A stretch of DNA of 64,000 nucleotides from Sinotaia quadrata (Eukaryota > Mollusca > Gastropoda > Architaenioglossa > Viviparidae). Shown here in pieces: positions 61,601-64,000 of this stretch. The notes under the pieces are model-generated. The model did not search any database. It saw only the letters and a list, made by a program, of their open reading frames with translations, and was not told the DNA's origin. Position numbers and translations under genes: made by a program. Within the stretch, counting starts at the first letter, position 1. Each line of letters starts with the position of its first letter. The DNA is taken from the NCBI GenBank assembly GCA_028829895.1, contig CM054181.1, positions 42,834,759 through 42,898,758 on the forward strand, given 5' to 3'.

Positions 61601-62917
61601 CTTATACTTGTAAGATTTAACAGTATTTACTAAGTCTACAGGAAATTCAATGCCTCACTTAACTGCTAAAGATATCTGTTGTTAAATGACGATTTATAGA
61701 AAACCATCAGATTACCTGTAAGGTGTGAGGTATTTGTATTTGTAAGTCATGACACAATCAAAAGCTGCCTTCTGAACCATTGAGTTCTTGTGTTCCAGAA
61801 ACTGTAACAGGGAGCAGTGAACAAGAAATGTGAAACCATGTCTCTCTTGGAATAGCTTTAAATAAAATTACAAATAATTACTTTGTAAATTTGCATGCAA
61901 TTTTAATAATAATAAGATGGGCATCTTTAGTTTCATTGTTTCTTTACTTTTATATAAACCCATGACACACCAGTTGCAAAACATCAATAATGACACATCA
62001 ACAATGACAACTCTTAAAGCAATAGCACATTGAGAATGACACATCACCAGTCATACATCAACAAGACATTATTGATGAAACATTGACAATGCATCAATGA
62101 CATAACACATCAACAATGATATATATCCATGACATAACAATGACAAAGACAACACTTCAATAATGAACATTCAATGATAACACATCAATAATGACACAAT
62201 GACAATAAGAGGACTCTTTTGCAATTGGTTTAAGGTTCAAGACCCACTCCAATCTGAGGGATTTCTCTAATCCATTTACTGTGCTTGGTTCAGGATTGTT
62301 TCTTTGCATCTTTAGTCTCAAAACTCACATCTTCTATCCCAGTGCTCAGCATTATTGTTTCACATCTTTCTTCCCACCAATCACATTAACATTTTCGTAT
62401 CTTTCACCTCATAATTCACATTTTCATCTCACCTGTTCAGCATTGTTTATTCACATATTTTGTCTCACAATTCACATCTATGTCTCAATGTTCAACATTG
62501 TTCATTCGCATCCTTCGTCTCACCATTCACATCATCATCTCAGTGTTCAGCATTGTTCATCCATGTCTTTTCATCTCATAACTCATATCTTTTGCCAGTG
62601 TTCAGCATTGTTCATTCACATCTTTCATCTCACCATTCACGTCTTCATCTTAGTGTTCACAATCATGTCTTTTGGGACCATTTCAATCCTCTCATCCCAC
62701 CCCCCACCCCCAATAAATAAAATGTGCATAAAATATGACAGCACCAAATGCATAACTTGTTATTTTACCAAATCTCCAAAACCCATCAAAATGTAAATAA
62801 GAAATAAAAGAAATAATTGTTTCTACCTGAAAGAATAATTCTCTTATTTCAGCCTCCCTGTACAGAGATCGTGGACTCTGGAATTTAGCAAAAAGCTCCA
62901 GGTGCACCAATAAAGAT
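17867..62917 (-). CDS. UTP20: UTP20 (small-subunit processome component 20), C-terminal ~1806 residues, 39 exons; 5' end outside window
   Basis: Window exons, 5' to 3' on minus: 62917-62827, 61801-61716, 61364-61239, 59815-59649, 57695-57617, 57499-57304, 55542-55465, 53397-53318, 52713-52526, 51910-51691, 51480-51390, 50079-50006, 49739-49670, 48834-48781, 48345-48190, 46673-46518, 43840-43703, 43237-42966, 40676-40573, 39448-39180, 38495-38356, 37878-37722, 36721-36455, 35166-35000, 34090-33946, 33424-33308, 30184-30014, 29481-29350, 27821-27711, 26451-26314, 25124-25005, 24142-24008, 23395-23269, 22094-21955, 21546-21475, 20999-20823, 19676-19556, 18894-18749, 18010-17867. They sum to 5422 nt and the phase closes at every junction. 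UTP20 is a very large nucleolar HEAT-repeat protein (about 2800 residues in human) needed for 18S rRNA maturation. Order and spacing match human UTP20 throughout, down to a basic C-terminal tail. The N-terminal third, with the start codon, lies past base 64000. Confidence 0.95.
18940..19240. repeat. Degenerate ~50 bp tandem repeat in UTP20 intron
   Basis: Five or so eroded units sharing TCTAGAACTCAA and CCCCAGTCA. Lies in the intron between window exons 37 and 38. Confidence 0.5.
20235..20402. mobile_element. hAT-superfamily MITE, 168 bp
   Basis: Terminal inverted repeats CAGGGGTGCACAAACT (left) and AGTTTGTGCACTCCTG (right) match at 15 of 16 positions. The flanks ATATATAA at 20227-20234 and 20403-20410 are an exact 8-bp target duplication. 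CAGGGGTG termini and 8-bp duplications define hAT elements. There is no transposase coding. It sits in the UTP20 intron between window exons 36 and 37, and the intact duplication suggests a fairly young insertion. Confidence 0.93.
21560..21850. repeat. Mixed direct and inverted repeats in UTP20 intron
   Basis: Direct copies of AGAGATCAAACAGAAGATAT near 21577 and 21712 alternate with inverted copies (TGTTTGATCTCTCATGAG, near 21778). The transcript could therefore form hairpins. Two overlapping plus-strand open frames (21450-21869) are by-products and overlap UTP20 exon 21475-21546 on the other strand. Confidence 0.6.
22700..23260. repeat. ~60 bp tandem repeat abutting UTP20 window exon 33
   Basis: Units share AATCTAAATAAAGACATCAC, CTGAAGGTAAAG and TCTCCCAGTAAGA. 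The last unit grades into the intron bases just after the exon 33 donor (TCTCCCAGTCAGTCTTACTC). Confidence 0.65.
23605..24030. repeat. 101-bp tandem array ending in the donor of UTP20 window exon 32
   Basis: ACTATAAGCTAATCAGTGAA recurs at 23731, 23832 and 23933, a 101-base period. Each unit carries TTAACCTTCTAAGATTTG, a diverged version of the exon 32 donor region TTACCTTCTCAAACTTG at 24004-24020. The array therefore appears to have grown from the exon-intron junction. Confidence 0.75.
24635..24790. repeat. ~50 bp tandem repeat in UTP20 intron
   Basis: Three units with AAAGAACTGACAAAAATG and GCATAAACGAACTCAT-like phrases. Confidence 0.5.
26314..38495 (-). CDS. UTP20: UTP20 window exons 21-30: HEAT-repeat superhelix
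   Basis: About 515 residues. Landmarks: DEEILRVPIAMAMIKLLQKL (exon 21); RARDTL-type helix and YLPFIIKEMRSVLTRGYQ (exon 22); GDLDPCLSDL and EELFGQVSEEKDVEGITSKL (exon 23); LLLPANIPRGGQKPKASKKT (exon 25), matching the human LLLPPTPVRGGQK segment; LLDPLVPSLVECL (exon 26); LRCLCWLLKFPLPSYKKK (exon 27); HDHSRQSTAFSVLK (exon 28); AILHRKLNVPELHELM (exon 29); YLLDYPLGKKIQPHLQFF (exon 30). All introns are GT-AG with closing phases. Confidence 0.95.
26935..27340. repeat. ~60 bp tandem repeat in UTP20 intron
   Basis: Seven units with CCAGTTACTCTCAGTGTAAT, later CCAGTTATTTTCAGTGTGAT, spaced about 60 bases and grading into one another along the array. Confidence 0.75.
28198..28252. repeat. Imperfect (CA)n microsatellite
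   Basis: CA-rich run interrupted by TG and CG steps, in the UTP20 intron upstream of window exon 29. Confidence 0.8.
28540..29109 (-). mobile_element. pogo/Tigger-type (Tc1-mariner) element, 570 bp, deleted internally
   Basis: The left end CAGTAGACTTGCTAATCCGG and the right end (reverse complement CAGTGCATTCTTGCTAATCC) are imperfect inverted repeats, flanked by TA on both sides (28538-28539 and 29110-29111). On minus, 29039-28885 reads SHTSDAEAAAIFLQYIMQQ continuing to AITM-like KHAINKHLH and a TAA. This resembles the C-terminal helices of Tigger-family transposases. The rest of the transposase is gone. Confidence 0.85.
29905..30040. repeat. 44-bp duplication of the 3' edge of UTP20 window exon 27
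   Basis: The exon edge with its donor (AGTTTTACCCTGAAGCAGGT, starting 30005) is repeated at 29961 (AGTTTTACCCTGAAGCAAGT); 27 of 30 aligned bases match. A more diverged third copy starts near 29918 (TTTTTACCATGAAGCAGAT). Exon 27 ends at 30014, so about 22 bases of each copy derive from exon sequence. Confidence 0.85.
30188..31500. other. Unresolved GC-richer block in the large UTP20 intron
   Basis: 30340-30780 and 31130-31440 are richer in G+C than the AT-rich intron around them. An open frame on minus (31431-31231, 66 codons, with YDHSHLEDTF) has no family I recognise. A degraded mobile element is likely, but no ends or target duplication could be fixed. Confidence 0.3.
31500..33000. other. 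UTP20 intron, AT-rich, no coding signal
   Basis: No exon-like segment, long frame or clear array. Around 32145-32240 a short GC-richer patch contains TTATCTCCCTTAGACCGAGG. It may be a short interspersed element end, but I could not pair it with a second terminus. Confidence 0.4.
33010..33320. repeat. 59-bp array carrying copies of the donor of UTP20 window exon 26
   Basis: TAATGAAAG recurs at about 33054, 33111, 33170, 33229 and 33288 (57, then 59 bases). On minus each unit reads TTCAAGTAAGTAAGCGC, almost identical to the true exon end and donor TTCGAGTAAGTAAGCGC at 33295-33311. Four or five GTAAGT decoys thus follow the real donor. The last units are nearly identical, suggesting recent expansion. 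Confidence 0.9.
33405..33790. repeat. 67-71 bp array carrying copies of the acceptor of UTP20 window exon 26
   Basis: A 29-base segment starting at 33414 (first bases GAGTGCAGTAACTGTGAA) recurs exactly at 33485 and with two changes at 33552, then decays. It covers the first 11 bases of the exon plus its AG and pyrimidine tract, so on minus two or more intact 3' splice sites (TTTTCACAG) lie upstream of the real one at 33424. The plus-strand open frame 33468-33758 is a by-product. Confidence 0.9.
34085..34200. repeat. 54-bp duplication of the acceptor of UTP20 window exon 25
   Basis: GTCTACCACAACCAAAAGGG at 34089 recurs at 34143 as GTCTGCCACAACCAAAAGGG, each followed by the same ATATTTATTTATTAT. 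On minus both give GGTTGTGG(T/C)AG, so the copy keeps a usable AG. Confidence 0.85.
34425..34670. repeat. ~90 bp tandem repeat in UTP20 intron
   Basis: Three units with GTGGCCCAGCAGTAAGTGTT, GGATGACTTAACTAG and GACAAAATGTCAGTC. Confidence 0.7.
35156..35290. repeat. ~47-bp duplications of the acceptor edge of UTP20 window exon 24
   Basis: TTCTAATATCTGCAGGTGAA at 35158 is repeated as TTCTAATATATAGGTAAAAA at 35206 and TTCTAACATACAGGTAAAAA at 35251. The acceptor AG has been lost in both copies on the minus strand, unlike those near window exons 25 and 26. Confidence 0.75.
35440..35940. repeat. Degenerate purine-rich repeat in UTP20 intron
   Basis: Eroded units around GGTGAAAGGGAGG, GAGAGGAAG and TATATATGGAGGTGG. 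The minus-strand open frame at 35573-35923 is low-complexity hydrophobic sequence produced by it. Confidence 0.45.
36735..36990. repeat. ~35 bp tandem repeat directly upstream of UTP20 window exon 23
   Basis: Units with AACAAATCAAATTAATAAAC and AGCTTTCAACTA. The array begins 14 bases beyond the acceptor and contains intron sequence only. Confidence 0.65.
38690..39140. repeat. Degenerate repeats and CA-rich tract in UTP20 intron
   Basis: Repeated phrases ATTTACTCACATAAA and AATTAGAAAATAAATTTAC, then a CA/CG-rich run (about 39100-39130). No coding signal; the open frames are repeat by-products. Confidence 0.45.
39180..48345 (-). CDS. UTP20: UTP20 window exons 15-20: central helical repeats and acidic linker
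   Basis: About 365 residues. Exon 15 starts LNAWNERQAEEPDYHLRLEM and ends YLLPLIYNCFFFIKN; exon 16 begins FEDLSLRDNATHCL. Exon 17 reads PVRHELLAVLQALVVAFPEK and ends FFENIRHIQ. Exon 18 begins IHKQTRALRRLSRYL. Exon 19 has ILDGFHFDLS. Each has a clear human UTP20 counterpart. Exon 20 begins with about 55 acidic, low-complexity residues and then returns to helices at IHRMVLHNLIPQLHKKLTEK. Its donor (GTTGTT) is weak; nearby stronger donors would break phase with exon 21. Exon 16 uses GTCAGA. Confidence 0.9.
40880..41660. repeat. Degenerate short tandem repeat based on GCTAAATCCTGCATG
   Basis: Dozens of eroded copies of CTAAATCCTGCA with spacing about 20-35 bases, between UTP20 window exons 18 and 19. 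Confidence 0.65.
42000..42500. repeat. Degenerate tandem repeat based on CCTAAAACCAGTACACA
   Basis: Eroded units of about 30-60 bases. The minus-strand frame 42111-42374, rich in Cys and Leu, is a by-product. Confidence 0.6.
42725..42910. repeat. Tandem repeat based on CCAGCTAAAACTGATTTG
   Basis: Three to four units with GCTAAACTGACTTGCCCAGC, ending about 60 bases from the donor of UTP20 window exon 18. Confidence 0.65.
44290..46015. repeat. ~45-bp array split by ~1.4 kb of unrelated sequence
   Basis: Units with CTGACACATTAACTCC, GTGACAAAACA and CTACCCCTGACTGTG fill 44290-44515, stop, and resume at about 45953-46010. The intervening 44525-45940 is richer in G+C and CpG and shares no unit with the array. 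The simplest reading is an insertion into the array. TGCCTGA occurs at both junctions, but it is also part of the unit, so it is weak evidence for a target duplication. Confidence 0.6.
44525..45940. mobile_element. Candidate insertion (type unknown) within the array
   Basis: No coding frame is recognisable. Unlike its neighbours it has few tandem repeats and more CpG (for example GATAGCGGAAGG and ACTCGATTATAAGTGTGAAC). A solo LTR or a non-autonomous DNA element would fit. Terminal structure is not resolved. Confidence 0.35.
46135..46300. repeat. 23-bp minisatellite in UTP20 intron
   Basis: Seven units of GACTGACAAATAAAGAAAGT plus a few variable bases. It makes three overlapping minus-strand frames rich in FICQSSLSLF; none is a gene. 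Confidence 0.85.
46760..47270. repeat. 37-38 bp array (about 10 units) followed by a 51-bp pair
   Basis: Nearly identical units of TTAATTCCTGTGTTTAAAGA plus ATCACTATTCAAGCTTG run to about 47135. Two copies of a 51-base unit (GACAATATAGGGAGACAAAT) follow. The high identity suggests recent expansion, and copy number may be polymorphic. Confidence 0.92.
47440..48215. repeat. Degenerate repeat resembling the donor edge of UTP20 window exon 15
   Basis: Eroded units such as AACCCTTACATTCTC, AACCTTTACATTCTTTCTGA and AACTATTATATTCTGAATGA lead up to the real exon edge TACTCATTACATTCTTGATG (48181-48200). The likeness suggests the array was seeded by the exon 15 junction, but the units are strongly diverged. 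Confidence 0.5.
48781..53397 (-). CDS. UTP20: UTP20 window exons 8-14: helical repeats with a Lys/Asn-rich insert
   Basis: About 259 residues. Exon 8 reads LSRLNLESKCQPSPLLKLL, aligning with human ISRLGSESQYSPTPLLKLI. Exon 9 contains HFFFLTKEHPQ and an acidic run EAEEEEELDTP followed by KKRKR. Exon 10 holds a polar insert KQNKDNTGQNKDKKGRNKND, unlike the structured flanks and probably a disordered loop. Exons 11-13 give VSTFIADDSQAVRLCSLLMP and ESTLESVLNLFKTVKDPYSF and then a helix rich in R and Q. Exon 14 is only 18 codons (VIGNKVSALSDISDIVDK). Confidence 0.9.
49611..49650. repeat. (CT)n-(CA)n compound microsatellite
   Basis: An uninterrupted CT run followed by a CA run, 20 bases from the donor of UTP20 window exon 13 (49670). 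On the transcript it is a TG-then-AG run directly after the donor. Confidence 0.95.
50100..50480. repeat. 33-bp minisatellite near the acceptor of UTP20 window exon 12
   Basis: About ten units of ATGGAATTGTTCATTGATAC plus AATTCACAAACAC. Being 33 bases and stop-free in places, it opens frames on both strands (plus: MELFIDTIHKH repeats). Not a gene. Confidence 0.92.
50700..51330. repeat. Degenerate ~40-50 bp repeat in UTP20 intron
   Basis: Eroded copies of ACAAAATTCATCCTTTAT and TAGGTTGTTTTCTATTTA fill the intron between window exons 11 and 12. Confidence 0.6.
52270..52525. repeat. ~100 bp repeat running into the donor of UTP20 window exon 9
   Basis: Three diverged units with GGAGACTGATACTGGTTTGC, CTGGAGACTGTGACACTATC and GGGAGACTCTGAAATTAATT. 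The last ends AAGTCTGAACATGTACC at the real donor, and the unit before has AAGTCTTAATGCATACC at the same place. Confidence 0.6.
53510..53770. repeat. ~57 bp tandem repeat in UTP20 intron
   Basis: Four units with ATGTATTTAAAGGAATGTTT and ACAAAACAAAAACTTACAAC. Confidence 0.75.
54650..54900. repeat. ~35 bp tandem repeat in UTP20 intron
   Basis: Six units of GCTATTTACAATGTTGCTCT plus AAATGACTTGACATA. Confidence 0.75.
55025..55390. repeat. 42-bp minisatellite in UTP20 intron
   Basis: Eight to nine units of GGCAGGTAATGACCACTCTA plus TTAATAAAGATGAGTCTCTTAA, close in sequence. Open frames on both strands are by-products. Confidence 0.92.
55465..62917 (-). CDS. UTP20: UTP20 window exons 1-7: HEAT/DRIM-region core
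   Basis: About 274 residues. Exon 2 reads FLEHKNSMVQKAAFDCVMTY and exons 2-3 join as LTPYRENFERLLDNK. Exons 3-4 join as HRPELLPVLMRILYGKML, the strongest UTP20 signature here. Exon 6 carries VRQMAVTRLIQ and exon 7 ends EAFVWPQ, matching the human VWPQ motif. Exon 4 has a weak acceptor (TCTGTCAAG before G). Exon 3 uses a GTCAGT donor. Both are supported by phase and by homology. No exon could be found between 62917 and 64000. Confidence 0.93.
55635..55965. repeat. 44-bp minisatellite built of two 22-bp halves
   Basis: About seven units alternating GTGAGATAAAGATAGCAGTAAA-type and GTGAGATAAAGGTTACAGTGAA-type halves; the dimer is the amplified unit. Confidence 0.92.
56280..57000. repeat. Degenerate ~40 bp repeat in UTP20 intron
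   Basis: Eroded phrases TGATCTACAGATTATCAAAA and AAGTCTAAAGATCA recur through the segment. Confidence 0.55.
57005..57345. repeat. Duplications of the 3' edge of UTP20 window exon 6
   Basis: The exon edge and donor TTACCTGTATGAGTCTTGTG (57300 on) with GACTGCCATTTGGCGAACAG is echoed at about 57007 (TTACCTGTTTGGGTCTTGTG), 57150 (GATTGAGTCTTGTGATTATC) and 57270 (AATGAGTCTTGTGACTAC). About four diverged copies of exon-derived sequence lie in the following intron, and the first keeps a GT donor. Confidence 0.8.
57700..59370. other. UTP20 intron, no gene or clear array
   Basis: AT-rich sequence with a few homopolymer runs and no exon-like peptide. Nothing else supportable. Confidence 0.5.
59375..59485. 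repeat. ~52 bp tandem repeat in UTP20 intron
   Basis: About two and a half units with CCATTTAAGTTTAAACAC and ACAACAGATGGCACCA. Confidence 0.55.
59535..59685. repeat. 52-bp duplication of the 3' edge of UTP20 window exon 4
   Basis: TACCTGTCACATACTGTTTA at 59646 (exon edge with donor) is repeated at 59594 as TACCTATCATATACTGTTTG; 23 of 27 bases match. A shorter third copy (TTTAAAAGGACCAAT) is near 59559. The copy keeps its GT donor. Using it would add 52 bases and shift the frame. Confidence 0.85.
60110..60700 (-). mobile_element. CR1/Rex-like LINE remnant (C-terminal reverse transcriptase)
   Basis: On minus, out of frame in places, the segment reads PLHLLTHSIRSL (about 60660-60625) and ISTIYTFLTVDVAKTHVYNG (about 60552-60493), then VLSLLNSSLV and VKKLHLLQNTVARIILRART (about 60450-60390). 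Towards 60120 comes a piece resembling the W-N-S-L-P end. This order matches the RT thumb and C-terminal region of CR1/Rex-type elements (LLTVDATKTL, LxSRLDYCNSLL, IKKLQLVQNSAARLI in relatives). Stops and frameshifts make it dead. It lies in the UTP20 intron between window exons 3 and 4. Confidence 0.8.
61960..62205. repeat. Degenerate short repeat based on ACATCAACAATGACA
   Basis: Many variants of ACACATCAATAATGAC at about 20-30 base spacing, downstream of UTP20 window exon 1. Confidence 0.6.
62290..62670. repeat. ~60 bp tandem repeat in UTP20 intron
   Basis: Six units with GTTCAGCATTGTTCATTCAC and ATCTTTCATCTCACCATTCA. The plus-strand frame of 171 codons here is repeat-derived (Ser/His-rich) and has no family resemblance. 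Confidence 0.8.
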
Positions 62918-64000
62918 CTATGACAAAAACAATCAACCCCACCCCAAAAAAATATATTAATATCTGCTGAAGTGTAACATCTTTTGAAACTAATGAGTAT
63001 GCCATTCAAACAAAAAAGAACATATACTTTTTTACTTATGAGAAACATGGGTTTGACATTTTCATTTATGAGAAATCTGGATTTGACACTCACCAGCAAC
63101 CTACCACCATATAAATAAATAATTTCAGTTCTTTGCAAGTTTCCTTGTAAAGTTTCAACGGTTATTTATCTTTAAATAAAACTTCTTAGTTTGGCCATGT
63201 TACAATGAAAAAATAATTCTCGTATTTTTCCATTACTTGATGATTCTTTTGAATTATCTCATTTAATCAGAGAAAGATGTTTACATTTAATTTGCTAGCT
63301 GTTAATAATTTCTTTAATCTTAACCCTAATTAATAGTATATTTTAATTTTCACATTTTGTTTATTCGAGAAGATATTTTTGTATCAACCAATCAAGCTCT
63401 ATTAAATTGTCACATATACATTTCATGTCCACACAATTTATGTTGTCTTAGTAAAAGCACATCCAGATAGGACACAAAACTTCAGAGCCACCTATACCCA
63501 GGAAATTTAAAAGATGTGAGCAAATAGATCATGACCAAATTTAAATGAAATAATTGATAAACTTTCTGAATATCACTTTTCTGTCATGTTCCCGTTTTAG
63601 TTCTCTATTCTATTCTAGTTTTAAACTGAAAATATTTGTAGTCTTCTATTCTATTCTAGTTTTAAACTGATCATATTTACAGCTTTCTATTTTAGTTTTA
63701 ATCTGATAACATTTATAGTTCTCTATCCTATTCATGTTTTAAACTTATACTATTGTTAGTTTTCTATTTTAGTTTTAATCTGATAACATTTATAGTTCTC
63801 TATCCTATTCATGTTTTAAACTTATACTATTGTTAGTTTTCTATTTTAGTTTTAATCTGATAACATTTATAGTTCTCTATCCTATTCATGTTTTAAACTT
63901 ATATTATTTTAGTTTTAATCTGATAACATTTATAGTTCTCTATCCTATTCATGTTTTAAACTTATATTATTTTAGTTTTAATCTGATAACATTTATAGTT
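62918..64000. repeat. UTP20 intron with a 62-78 bp tandem array running off the window
   Basis: From about 63590, units of TTATAGTTCTCTATCCTATT, ATGTTTTAAACTTATA and TTTTAGTTTTAATCTGATAA recur. TAGTTCTC starts near 63714, 63792, 63870, 63932 and 63993, so spacing changes from 78 to 62 after an internal deletion. The array continues past 64000. No upstream UTP20 exon is visible. Confidence 0.8.

Noticed and set aside
62220..62260. tRNA-like B-box (GGTTCAAGACCC)
   Set aside because: No A-box, acceptor stem or cloverleaf could be built around it.
62281..62796. 171-codon plus-strand frame
   Set aside because: It is generated by the ~60-bp repeat in a UTP20 intron; low-complexity Ser/His/Phe composition.

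Overview
This window is nuclear DNA from an animal. It is AT-rich and holds two intron-rich housekeeping genes facing each other tail to tail. All introns I could place are GT-AG, and both proteins read as clear but diverged animal orthologues. A mollusc or other lophotrochozoan is my best guess, but nothing here proves the phylum. No tRNA, rRNA or CRISPR array was found, and there are no bacterial-style operons.

Layout. 1-1075: 5' flank and promoter region of the first gene. 1076-14664 (+): PSMD13 (Rpn9, a lid subunit of the 26S proteasome), complete, 13 coding exons, 378 codons. 14665-17866: convergent intergenic region dominated by minisatellites, including a 33-bp array at about 16890-17775. 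17867-62917 (-): UTP20, a giant HEAT-repeat component of the small-subunit processome. It is present as 39 exons coding for about 1806 C-terminal residues, and the 5' exons lie beyond base 64000. 62918-64000 is intron.

Both genes serve general cell growth (protein turnover and 18S rRNA maturation). I see no functional link beyond the shared intergenic region.

Mobile elements sit in introns. They are a degenerate RNase H-bearing LINE (about 7240-9480, +), a CR1/Rex-like LINE remnant (about 60110-60700, -), a 168-bp hAT MITE with perfect 8-bp target duplications (20235-20402), a 570-bp pogo/Tigger-type element flanked by TA (28540-29109), and three unresolved GC-richer blocks.

The most unusual feature is the repeats. 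Almost every intron holds an independent, unrelated minisatellite. In at least ten places the repeated unit is, or includes, the edge of the neighbouring exon with its splice site, so true splice sites sit beside one or more decoy copies (PSMD13 exon 5; UTP20 window exons 4, 6, 9, 15, 24, 25, 26 on both sides, 27 and 32). In the window-exon numbering, exon 1 is the most 5' exon visible.
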